Below are positions 45,391 to 53,410 of a DNA stretch of 64,000 nucleotides, in pieces. The number at the start of each line of letters is the position of its first letter. Positions within the stretch are counted from its first letter, which is position 1. The notes under the pieces are model-generated. The model saw nothing but the letters and a program-made list of their open reading frames with translations. It had not been told where the DNA came from and searched no databases. A program made the translations under genes and the position numbers. Origin of the DNA: DASXMT01 sp963812965 (GTDB lineage: Bacteria; Actinomycetota; Acidimicrobiia; Acidimicrobiales; RAAP-2); assembly GCA_963812965.1 (NCBI GenBank), contig CAWEXG010000005.1, forward strand, positions 62,001 to 126,000, given 5' to 3'.

Positions 45391-46700
45391 TTCTCGTCGC
45401 AGGCGCGAGCGGGCCGGCGGGGTGTGAACGCCACGGCCGCCAGCGGGGTCGGGGTCCCTGTTGTGCGGAGGAGCTCGGGGTTGGAGCCCCGAGTGGGCAG
45501 TAGGGATACGGCAACCGACTGCCGGCTGATGCGGGAGTGGTCGAGCGACGGCTTGGGCACTTGCACGTTGGTCTGTGCCGCCAAGGCCGCTTCTCCGAGC
45601 CCGCGAACGCACTCGGGGTCGGGCCCGTCCAGCGGCAGCCCGGTGAAGAACTTCGCTGCCATGCATCCACCCCGGCACGAGTCGTACTGACCGCACGAGC
45701 TGCACGCCCCGCCGGACTGCGGTTGGCGCAGGTCGAGGAAGAGATCGGAGGTGCGCCAGACGCCGGCGAAGCCACCTCGCGACCGGACGTTGCCGGCCTT
45801 GAACTCGTCGTGGATGGCGAACGGGCAGGCGTAGACGTCGCCCACCGGGTCGATGAGGCAGACCACCCGACCGGCGCCGCACAGGTTGAGGCCTGGGAGG
45901 GCTTCGCCGAAGGCGGCCAGATGGAAGAACGAGTCTCCCGTGAGCACGCTGGTCGCCGTGGGCCACCAGCCAGTCGTACAGCTCCCGCTGTTGTGCGGCG
46001 GTGGGGTGGAGCTCGTCCCACACGTCGGCCCCCCGGCCCGACGGTCGCAGGCGGGTGAGCCGCAGCTGCGCGCCGTACTGGTCGGCGATGGCCTTGAACG
46101 CGTCCAGTTGGGAGACGTTCTCTCTGGTGACCACCACCGAGACCTTGAAGCCACGGAAACCGGCGTCGGCCAGGTGCTGCATGGCCCGTGTGGCGGTGGC
46201 GTAGGAGCCTTCGCCCCGGACCGCGTCGTTGACCTCGGCGGTGGCACCGTCGAGGGAGATCTGGACGTCGACGTACTCGCTGGCCGCCAGGCGCCGGGCC
46301 ACGTCTGCAGTGATCCGAGATCCGTTGGTGGAGAACTTGACCCCGACGTGGTGGGCGGTGGCGTACTCGACCAGCTCCCAGAAGTCCCGGCGCACGGTGG
46401 GCTCGCCGCCGCCGATGTTCACGTAGAACACCTGCATCCGCTCGAGCTCGTCGATGACCGCTTTGCACTCCTGTGTCGAGAGCTCGTCCGGGTCACGGCG
46501 TCCCGAGCTCGACAGGCAGTGCACGCACGCCAGGTTGCAGGCGTAGGTGAGCTCCCAGGTCAGACAGATCGGCGCGTCCAGGCCGAGCTGAAACTGGTCC
46601 ACCAGCTTGCCCACCCGAGCAGGTGGCGCGGGGGAGGTGTAGGTGACGGTGCGGCAGGCGATAGCGCAGCCTCGACCGGTGTTTGCTCGAGCAGCGTCAT
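45276..46700 (-). CDS. mftC: Mycofactocin radical SAM maturase MftC (one clear frameshift)
   Basis: MftC decarboxylates the C-terminal Tyr of MftA and then links it to Val. The radical SAM site is LTWELTYACNLACVHCLSSSG, with VNIGGGEPTVRRDFWEL, and the SPASM domain has ACPFAIHDEFKAGN and CSSCGQYDSCRGGCMAAKFFTGLPLDGPDPECV. An extra base near 45948 breaks the frame between WLVAHGDQ and VLTGDSFFHLA. ATG 46700 overlaps the mftB stop but is out of frame with the core; the first in-frame start is GTG 46614. After ACDENPL the C-terminus is encoded by hairpin-repeat DNA. Confidence 0.9.
45430..45505 (+). repeat. Inverted copy of the hairpin repeat inside mftC
   Basis: This plus-strand block has CTCGGGG-TTGGAG-CCCCGAG as its stem-loop. 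It shares GCCACGGCCGCC, TGTGCGGAGGAG and GGGGTTGG in the same order with the element inserted in the OYE gene. It lies in the mftC 3' coding region and keeps the frame, adding about 20 residues (including PTRGSNPELL) before AVAFTPRRPARACDENP. Confidence 0.75.
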
Positions 46701-47122
46701 ACGGCCTCCCGCTCGCAGATCATGCCCGACGCCGCCAGCGCCGCCAGCGCCTTCTCATAGGCGGGCAGCTCCTCGTCGCTGACCCCGGCGGCCCGGCACG
46801 CGTCGGTGCCGGTGGGCTGGTCTGCCAGGGACTCCACCACGCACAGCAGCGTCCGGCTCTTCAGGAACGAGAGTCGGCGCGTGCCGAAGTGGTAGGCGAG
46901 AGCCCCGAACGACTCGGGACGCAGTGCCACCTGGGGGTTCAACGCCCACGGTCGATCGTTGTCGAAGGCAGAGTCGGTGCCAGGCCGATCAATGACAGGG
47001 TCGGCAACAGGGCGATCGACAGCAGAGTCGACAGTGGGCCGATTAATGGCAGAGTCGGCAACAGGCCGATCAATGACAGGGTCGGCAACGAGCTGCTCGT
47101 TGTGAGGGTCAGCGACAGGCAT
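46697..47122 (-). CDS. mftB: Mycofactocin precursor-binding chaperone MftB, with N-terminal repeats
   Basis: MftB is the RRE-type protein that presents MftA to MftC. The family core is ALNPQVALRPESFGALAYHFGTRRLSFLKSRTLLCVVESLAD, followed by AGVSDEELPAYEKALAALAASGMI. Before it are about 50 residues made of a nine-residue repeat (VADPVIDRP, VADSAINRP, TVDSAVDRP), which is not part of known MftB proteins. ATG 47122 lies 3 bp after the mftA stop. It may be that the true functional start is further inside, but no better start codon is obvious. Confidence 0.88.
   Translation of the reverse strand: MPVADPHNEQLVADPVIDRPVADSAINRPTVDSAVDRPVADPVIDRPGTDSAFDNDRPWALNPQVALRPESFGALAYHFGTRRLSFLKSRTLLCVVESLADQPTGTDACRAAGVSDEELPAYEKALAALAASGMICEREAV
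46975..47093. repeat. 27-bp degenerate tandem repeat in the mftB 5' coding region
   Basis: Four to five units of 27 bp (for example beginning GCAACAGGCCGATCAATGAC) encode nine-residue Val-Ala-Asp-x-x-Ile-Asp-Arg-Pro repeats. The first and last full copies are nearly identical while the middle ones differ, suggesting duplication of a block. Confidence 0.85.
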
Positions 47123-47125
47123 GAC

Positions 47126-47251
47126 CTAGTAGACGCCGCACATCCCATCGATGGACACGTCTTCGACCAGGAGCTCTTCGTCCACCAGCTCACGGTCTTC
47201 GGCCTCGTCCGTGGTGGCCGCCGTTGTCGTCTCGGAAATCGGATCTGTCAT
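47126..47251 (-). CDS. mftA: Mycofactocin precursor peptide MftA
   Basis: The 41-residue peptide ends LLVEDVSIDGMCGVY. The IDGMCGVY tail is the invariant substrate of MftC and MftE: the final Val-Tyr becomes the redox cofactor. The rest is an acidic leader (TDEAEDRELVDEELLVED) for MftB binding. A strong GGGGAGG precedes ATG 47251. mftB follows after 3 bp. The gene is divergent from an alcohol dehydrogenase of the type linked to mycofactocin. Confidence 0.96.
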   Translation of the reverse strand: MTDPISETTTAATTDEAEDRELVDEELLVEDVSIDGMCGVY

Positions 47252-47412
47252 GAAAACCTCCCCACGCATAGCCGACCTGGGTCGGCGAATTTGGCATTGT
47301 GGCCGGTCGGGCCGGCGATCTGACGGTACCAGCCCTGGTGGCCCCAGCCGTTGGGGGTAGAACGCACGACGGATTACCATGCGGCGTAGCGACCCACGGG
47401 AGGACAGGACCG

Positions 47413-48564
47413 ATGAAGATCCGAGCTGCAGTGTGCACAGGGCTCCACGAGCCGTGGACGACCCATGAGATCGACGTCGACCCCCCGAGCACGCACGAGG
47501 TCCAGGTGCAGATGGCCTATGCCGGGATGTGCCACTCGGACGAGCATCTCCGCTCTGGCGATATGAGCGTGACCCCGGACATCCTCGAGGTGTTCGGGGT
47601 GAAGTCCATGTTCCCCATGGTGGGCGGTCACGAGGGCGCCGGGATCGTGACCGAGGTTGGCCCCGAGGTCGACTCGGTGACCGTGGGTGATCACGTGGCG
47701 TTCGCCTTCATGCCGGCGTGCGGGCACTGCTTCTGGTGTGCGACCGGTCGTCAGCACCTGTGCGACCTGGGCATGGCCACGCTGGCCGGCCCGATGATGA
47801 GTGACGGCCAGTGGCGGTACCACCTCGACGGCGAGAACCTGAACCGCATGACCCAGTTGGGGACGTTCGCCGAGACGCTGGTGGTCAACGAGGCTTCCGT
47901 GGTCAAGATCGACCCCAACGTGTCGATGCGAGCAGCGGCGCTGATCAGCTGTGGTCTGTCCACCGGCTTCGGCTCGTCCGTCGACCGGGCCAAGGTGAAG
48001 CCGGGTGAGACCGTCGTCGTGGCCGGTTGTGGTGGGGTAGGAGCCGGAGCGATCCAGGGGGCTCGAATCGCCGGTGCTCGTTACATCGTGGCCGTCGACC
48101 CCCTTCCTTTCAAGACCGACACGGCGAAGACGATCGGAGCCACCCATACCGCGGCCTCGTTGGAAGAGGCCGCCTTCCTGTTGCCTGAGCTCACCGAGGG
48201 TCGGATGGCCGACGTGGTGGTGCTCACCCCTGGCGTGCTGACCGGTGACCTGATCGCACCGGCCATGCAGCTGGGCTCGAAAGACGCCCGGGTGGTGGCC
48301 ACCGCTATCGCTCCGTTCGACCAGATCGACGTGAAGCTCAACCTGTTCAACTTCGCCATGTTCAACCAGGCGCTGCTCGGGACGGTCTTCGGCTCTGCCA
48401 GCCCGCGGGTCCAGATCCCCAACCTGATCCGCCTCTACCAGGCCGGCATCCTCGAGGTCGACGGGTTGATCACCAACGAGTACGCCATCACCGAGGTCCA
48501 GAAGGGGTACGACGACCTGGCAGCGGGGAAGAACATCCGCGGCGTGGTGAAGTTCGACATCTGA
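47413..48564 (+). CDS. NDMA-dependent (nicotinoprotein) alcohol dehydrogenase
   Basis: This zinc-dependent medium-chain dehydrogenase of 383 residues belongs to the group whose NAD is not released and which depends on mycofactocin in vivo. It starts KIRAAVCTGLHEPWTTHEIDVD and has GMCHSDEHLRSGD and GGHEGAGIVTEVG for catalytic zinc, ACGHCFWCATGRQHLCD for structural zinc, and VVVAGCGGVGAGAIQGARIAGA for NAD. GGGAGGACAGG precedes ATG 47413. It is divergent from mftA and shares a 160-bp regulatory space with it. The alcohol substrate is unknown. Confidence 0.92.
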   Translation: MKIRAAVCTGLHEPWTTHEIDVDPPSTHEVQVQMAYAGMCHSDEHLRSGDMSVTPDILEVFGVKSMFPMVGGHEGAGIVTEVGPEVDSVTVGDHVAFAFMPACGHCFWCATGRQHLCDLGMATLAGPMMSDGQWRYHLDGENLNRMTQLGTFAETLVVNEASVVKIDPNVSMRAAALISCGLSTGFGSSVDRAKVKPGETVVVAGCGGVGAGAIQGARIAGARYIVAVDPLPFKTDTAKTIGATHTAASLEEAAFLLPELTEGRMADVVVLTPGVLTGDLIAPAMQLGSKDARVVATAIAPFDQIDVKLNLFNFAMFNQALLGTVFGSASPRVQIPNLIRLYQAGILEVDGLITNEYAITEVQKGYDDLAAGKNIRGVVKFDI

Positions 48565-48700
48565 CCGGCTGTTGGCGGCGGTCGAATGTACCGACGCCTC
48601 GACGAGATGTCGCTGTGCCCGGTGATCCTGGACCGTCTCTTCGCTGAGGCTCTACGTCCGCCACTACGCTGACCAGGAGACTGCGACCCGGAGGCTGTGC

Positions 48701-50155
48701 GTGGCATTCGACTTAGCTGCCCTACTCGAACGGCACCAAGGCGAGAACTTCGATCTGCACACCCGTTTCATGAACCCGCAGATGGTCAAGATGCTCAAGA
48801 CCATCGGGTTCGACCGGTTCTATCTCCGAGGCGAGGGTTCGTACCTCGTCGACGACCAGGGGCAGCGGTACCTGGACTTCCTGTCCGGATTCGGGGTGTT
48901 CGCCCTGGGCCGGAGCCATCCAGCCATCAAGGACGCGCTTCACCAGGCGCTCGACGCCGACCTTCCCAACCTGGCCCAGCTGGACTGCGCGCTGCTCCCC
49001 GGACTGCTGGCCCAGGCGTTGGTGGCTAAGGCTCATCCCGGGATCGAGCGGGTCTTCTTCACCAACTCCGGGGCCGATGCCATCGAGACGACCATCAAGT
49101 TCGCCCGCTGCGCCACCCGCCGGTCCCGGATCCTCTACTGCGACCACGGCTTTCACGGTCTCACGAACGGCGCCCTGTCGTTGAACGGAGGCAAGGAGTT
49201 TCGCAAGGGCTTCGGTCCGCTCCTTCCGGGGTGTGTCCCGGTGCCGTTCGGGGACGCCGACGCGTTGGCCAAGGAGCTGGCCAAGGGAGATGTCGCCGCC
49301 TTCATCGTCGAGCCCATCCAGGGCAAGGGTGTCAACATGGCATCGGACGCCTACTGGTCGTCCGTCCAGGAGCTGTGCTCGAAGCACAAAGCGCTGTTCG
49401 TGGCGGACGAGGTGCAGACCGGATTGGGTCGCACCGGGACGTTCTTCTGTTACGAGCAGTGGAACCTGAAGCCGGACATCGTCACCGTGTCCAAGGCACT
49501 GTCGGGCGGGTACGTCCCCGTGGGAGCGGTGCTGTGTTCGGGCACTGTGTTCGACGCCGTCTACAGCTCCATGGACCGCGCCGTCGTGCACTCGTCGACG
49601 TTCTCGAAGAACCAGATGGCCATGGTCGCTGGGCTGGCCACCCTGCAAGCCTTCGACGACGAGGGCATCGTGGAGCGGTCCAGACGGGCCGGCGACCGGT
49701 TCATGACCGGGCTGGCCCCGCTGGTCGACAAGTACGAGCTGCTCCACGAGGTGCGCGGTCGGGGGCTGATGATCGGGTTGGTGTTCGGCGAGCCGTCCGC
49801 CAGGGGCTCTCGTGCCCGCTTCAAGATGATGGAGCTGGCCCGCAAGGGGCTCTTCTCGCAGCTGATCGTGGTCCCGCTCTTCCATCGGCACCGCATCCTC
49901 ACCCAGGTGGCGGCGGACAGCCTGAACGTCATCAAGCTGTTGCCGCCGCTCACGGTGAGCGACGAGGAGATCGAGTACTTCATCGCTGCACTCGACGACG
50001 TGCTGGCCGACGCCGAACGAAGCTCTGGGCTGCTCAGGGAGGTCGGGATGACCATGGCCAAGAACACGTTCCGCCGCACGTCAGGTCGCACCAAAGCCAC
50101 AAGGGATATGCCAGGCCGCCCCCCTGCTGCGGCGACCACGGGAGGATCAGCCTGA
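48701..50155 (+). CDS. hpnO: Class III aminotransferase, probably HpnO (aminobacteriohopanetriol synthase)
   Basis: This PLP enzyme of the ornithine/acetylornithine aminotransferase family shows NPQMVKMLKTIGFDRFYLRGEGSYLVDDQG, FFTNSGADAIETTIKFAR, FIVEPIQGKGVNM, FVADEVQTGLGRTG and the PLP-lysine region VTVSKALSGGYVPVGAV. The LNPQ-like start, GEGxYL motif and length fit HpnO, which aminates the C35 of the hopanoid side chain. The strongest support is the next gene, hpnA, whose start overlaps its stop. A basic 45-residue tail extends the C-terminus. A general acetylornithine transaminase remains possible. Confidence 0.75.
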   Translation: MAFDLAALLERHQGENFDLHTRFMNPQMVKMLKTIGFDRFYLRGEGSYLVDDQGQRYLDFLSGFGVFALGRSHPAIKDALHQALDADLPNLAQLDCALLPGLLAQALVAKAHPGIERVFFTNSGADAIETTIKFARCATRRSRILYCDHGFHGLTNGALSLNGGKEFRKGFGPLLPGCVPVPFGDADALAKELAKGDVAAFIVEPIQGKGVNMASDAYWSSVQELCSKHKALFVADEVQTGLGRTGTFFCYEQWNLKPDIVTVSKALSGGYVPVGAVLCSGTVFDAVYSSMDRAVVHSSTFSKNQMAMVAGLATLQAFDDEGIVERSRRAGDRFMTGLAPLVDKYELLHEVRGRGLMIGLVFGEPSARGSRARFKMMELARKGLFSQLIVVPLFHRHRILTQVAADSLNVIKLLPPLTVSDEEIEYFIAALDDVLADAERSSGLLREVGMTMAKNTFRRTSGRTKATRDMPGRPPAAATTGGSA

Positions 50156-51225
50156 TGCCACCGGAGACCGACACGTCATGGAGCCTTCACAGCGGTGACC
50201 GGGTGTTGGTCACCGGCGCCGCCGGGTTCATCGGCTCGGCGCTCACCCGTGAACTGCTGGGCAGGGGCGCGCACGTGGTGGCGTTGGTGGAGCCGGGCGG
50301 TGACCAGCGCAACCTCGACGGCCTCGACATCGAGCAGGTGGCGACCGACCTGCGGGACGCGAACGGGGTGCTGAAGGCCGCCGATGGGTGTCGAGCCGTC
50401 TTCCACGTCGCCGCGCTGTACCGGTTCTGGGCCAAGGATCCACGCGCCTTCTACACCGTCAACGTCGAAGGCACCCGCAACGTGCTCGACGGCGCCCGCC
50501 GGGCCGGCAGCGAGCGAATCGTCTACACCAGCACCATCGGCACGCTCGGCACCGAGGGAGCGACGCGGAGCCATCCGTTGGACGAGACCTCCTATGCCCG
50601 TATCGATCATCTGTTCGGTGCGTACAAGCAGTCGAAGTACGTGGCCGAGCACGAGGTGCTGCGGGCCGCCGCCGAGGGCCTCCCGGTGACGCTGGTCCAG
50701 CCCACCACGCCGGTGGGTCCTCGTGACCGAGGGCCGACCCCGTCTGGGAAGACAGTCGTCGACTTCCTGAACGGGCGGTTCCCGGGGTATGTCGACACCA
50801 CGCTGAACATCGTCGACGTGGAGGACGTGGCCCACGGTCACGTGCTGGCGGCCGAGCGAGGTGGTGTTGGCCGCAGCTATATCTTGGGTGGCGAGAACCT
50901 GTCGCTCCGCCAGATCCTGTCCATGCTGGCTTCGGTCACCGGGCTGCCTGCTCCGACCCGACGGTTCCCCAACAGCCTGGCCATCGGGGCCGCTCACGTC
51001 TCGGAGCTGGTCGAGGGCCGGCTGCTCGGTCGGGCCCCTTCGGTTCCGCTCGAAGGTGCCCGGATGTCCACCACCGAGATGTCCTTCGACGACTCCCGGG
51101 CTCGTCGTGAACTCGGGTACACGTCCCGATCGGCGCCGGAGGCCCTGGAGCGCGCCGCTCGGTGGTACGCCGAGTCCGGGTACGTGCGTCCCGACCGCCT
51201 GGCCAACATCACTTGGGGTGTCTGA
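50155..51225 (+). CDS. hpnA: HpnA: hopanoid-associated NAD-dependent sugar epimerase
   Basis: This extended SDR of 356 residues has VLVTGAAGFIGSALTRELLGRGAHVVALVEPGGDQRNLDGLDIE, FHVAALYRFWAKDPRAFYTVNVEGTRNVLDGA, the catalytic YKQSKYVAEHE (YxxxK) and a VDVEDVAHGHVLAAERG motif. The A-L-Y-R-x-W segment is typical of HpnA. Its exact reaction on the hopanoid side chain is not established. ATG overlaps the upstream aminotransferase stop (TGATG) after GGAGGATC. Confidence 0.9.
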   Translation: MPPETDTSWSLHSGDRVLVTGAAGFIGSALTRELLGRGAHVVALVEPGGDQRNLDGLDIEQVATDLRDANGVLKAADGCRAVFHVAALYRFWAKDPRAFYTVNVEGTRNVLDGARRAGSERIVYTSTIGTLGTEGATRSHPLDETSYARIDHLFGAYKQSKYVAEHEVLRAAAEGLPVTLVQPTTPVGPRDRGPTPSGKTVVDFLNGRFPGYVDTTLNIVDVEDVAHGHVLAAERGGVGRSYILGGENLSLRQILSMLASVTGLPAPTRRFPNSLAIGAAHVSELVEGRLLGRAPSVPLEGARMSTTEMSFDDSRARRELGYTSRSAPEALERAARWYAESGYVRPDRLANITWGV

Positions 51226-51227
51226 TT

Positions 51228-51740
51228 GTGCGGATCGTCATCGGATCCGACCATGCCGGCTTCGCGCTGAAGGGCGTCGTGATCGACCATCTCCGAGCCG
51301 ACGGCTATGACGTCGATGACATCGGAACCCACTCTGCCGACCCGGTCGACTACCCGCCGATCTGCGCTGACGTGGCCAGGCGGGCGTTGGGGACCGAAGG
51401 AACACTGGGCATCGTCATCGGAGGGAGCGGGCAGGGCGAGCAGATCGCCGCCAATAAGGTGCACGGCGCTCGGGCAGCGCTGTGCCACGACGAGTACACG
51501 GCCCGACTGGCTCGGCGCCACAACGACGCCAACGTGCTCTCGCTCGGCGCTCGGGTAGTGGCTGCTGAGCTGGCCCTCGATATCGTCGACGTGTTCCTTG
51601 GGACCGGGTTCGACGGAGGTCGGCATCAGGCTCGTATCGAGGAGATCGGCGTCATCGAGACAGAAGAGGCGGCGCGTGATGAGCAGAGGGGCGACTTCCC
51701 ACGGAGTGACTTCCAGAGGGGCGATTTTCCTCTTGGCTGA
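51228..51740 (+). CDS. rpiB: Ribose-5-phosphate isomerase B-like protein with repeat tail
   Basis: RpiB interconverts ribose 5-phosphate and ribulose 5-phosphate. The sequence begins MRIVIGSDHAGFALKGVVIDHL and has the ADYPPICADVARR-like segment, GIVIGGSGQGEQIAANKVHGARAALCHDEYTARLARRHNDANVLSLG, where the active-site position usually Cys is Ser in GGSGQG (as in mycobacterial RpiB). The last 17 residues, RGDFPRSDFQRGDFPLG, are a repeat-derived tail. It starts two bases after hpnA, so a role in the hopanoid side chain sugar is possible. Confidence 0.85.
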   Translation: MRIVIGSDHAGFALKGVVIDHLRADGYDVDDIGTHSADPVDYPPICADVARRALGTEGTLGIVIGGSGQGEQIAANKVHGARAALCHDEYTARLARRHNDANVLSLGARVVAAELALDIVDVFLGTGFDGGRHQARIEEIGVIETEEAARDEQRGDFPRSDFQRGDFPLG

Positions 51741-51767
51741 CGCTGCAAGTACTCCTGAAACATTCTG

Positions 51768-53200
51768 ATGGACACGCCCGGTTCACGCCCACAGGCTCTC
51801 GTTCGTTACGTCGCCGACGCCGTGGTGCCGTGCGACGGGAGCGGCCGTGTGTTGATGCCCGGGGTGGTGGAGGTGGTGGGGGACAGCATCGTCCACGTTG
51901 GAACCCGCGCCAGTACGAACGCTGGTGACCAGGGCACAGCTTCTGATCGGGACACAGCTTCTGATCGGGACACAGCTCGTGATCAAGACACAGCCCAGGA
52001 TCGGGACACAGTTTCCCGGTCAGACACAGCCACCGAGGTCCGGCTCTCCGGTGTGCTCCTGCCCGGGCTGGTCAACGTCCACTGCCACTCCCCGATGACG
52101 CTCTTCCGGGGCAGTGGTGAGAACCTTCCCCTGGAACGGTGGCTGCACGACGTCCTATGGCCACGAGAGGCCCGACTGACTCCGGACGACGTCTACTGGG
52201 GCATGACCCTGGCGGCATCAGAGCTGCTGCGCTTCGGGGTGACCACCACGTGCGAGATGTACTTCTGCGAGGACGCGGTGGCCGACGCCGTGGTGGCCGC
52301 CGGTTCGCCGCGCCGTGATCACACCCGCAGTGTTGCAACTACCAGGTGTGGATGGGTCGTCGTGGTCGCAGCGTCTCGAGCAGATTGCCGACTTCCACCG
52401 GCGCCGCAACGGGGAGGGGGACCGGATCGAAGTGGGCTTCGGCCCACACGCCGTCTACACCGTGCCGTTGCCCGTACTGGTCGAGACCGCTGCCCTGGCC
52501 CGCGCAGCTCAATGCGTTGTTCCACATCCACGTGGCCGAGACGAAGAGCGAGGCGGAGCGCTTCGCCGCCGAGCATGGCTGCACGGTTCCTGCCGCCTTT
52601 GCAAACGCCGGCGTACTCGATGCTCGGATTCTGGCTGCGCACAGTATCTGGCTCTCCGATACCGACCTGGACCTCTACCGCGCCCATGACGTGGGGGTTG
52701 CCCACTGTCCGCAGAGCAACGCCAAGCTGGCCTCGGGTGTCGCCCGGTTGAGCGACATGGTGTCGTTGGGTATCAGGGTGGGGCTCGGTACTGATGGTCC
52801 TGCTTCCAACAACGATCTGGACCTGTGGGAAGAAATGCGGCTGGCGGTCCTCCTCGACCGCATCCGGACTGGCGACGCCACTACTATGCCGGCCGCACAG
52901 GCCCTCGACCTGGCTACCCGAGGAGGAGCGGCGGCACTGGGTCGACCCGATCTCGGTTCGCTCCACCCCGGAGCGAAAGCGGACATGGTCCTGATGGACA
53001 TGGAGGATCCGGCGTTTGTGCCCCTCCTCGACGATGCCCAGCTGATGGACCACCTGGTGTGGTCTTCCCAGAGCCGACTGGTCACCGACGTCTGGGTGGG
53101 AGGACGCCAGGTGGTGGAGCATGGCCGCTGTCTCACCGTCGACGCTGTCGAAGCCCGCTGTCAGGTGCAGACCCGCGCCCGTCGGCTGGCCAGCGCCTGA
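51768..53200 (+). pseudogene. Amidohydrolase of the MTA/SAH deaminase group, two apparent frameshifts
   Basis: The metal-dependent hydrolase of the ATZ/TRZ family has GLVNVHCHSPMTLFRG (HxH), FHIHVAETKSEAERF, ARILAAHSIWLSDTDLDLY and RVGLGTDGPASNNDLDLWEEM, the zinc ligands of 5-methylthioadenosine/S-adenosylhomocysteine deaminases. Reading requires shifts near 52312 and 52505, each one extra base. The N-terminal domain carries a repeat-encoded ASDRDT insertion. It follows rpiB by 27 bp. As sequenced it is broken; errors are an alternative. Confidence 0.78.
51921..52030 (+). repeat. 18-bp degenerate tandem repeat in the amidohydrolase gene
   Basis: About six units related to GACACAGCTTCTGATCGG follow each other; two adjacent copies are identical. 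They encode Asp-Thr-Ala-Ser-Asp-Arg and lie in the small beta domain before the HxH motif. Confidence 0.85.
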
Positions 53201-53272
53201 CCATGCTCGGACCGGCAAGGTTGGACTGCCACCACGCGTGTCCTGCTCACCACACGTGTTGACGAATTTCTA

Positions 53273-53301
53273 TTGACAATCAGAAGAACCTGGAGTTAGA
53301 T
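53273..53301 (+). promoter_or_regulatory. Predicted promoter of the large secreted protein
   Basis: TTGACA (53273-53278), a 17-bp spacer, and TTAGAT (53296-53301) form the best housekeeping promoter in the window. The region is also locally AT-rich against the background. The leader to ATG 53411 is about 100 nt. Confidence 0.7.
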
Positions 53302-53410
53302 GCCATCGCGACCAGTTTGGGAAACGCGAAGCGCGTACCATTCTGGTTGAGAAGTACGAAACACCAGATTCACTCACACTGATTTGACTAACCACATCGA
53401 AAGCAGGGGG

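Noticed and set aside
43903..46614. A 903-residue single protein covering mftC and part of the OYE gene
   Set aside because: Only its first about 220 residues resemble MftC; the rest is an out-of-frame reading of MftC and OYE 2 caused by frameshifts.
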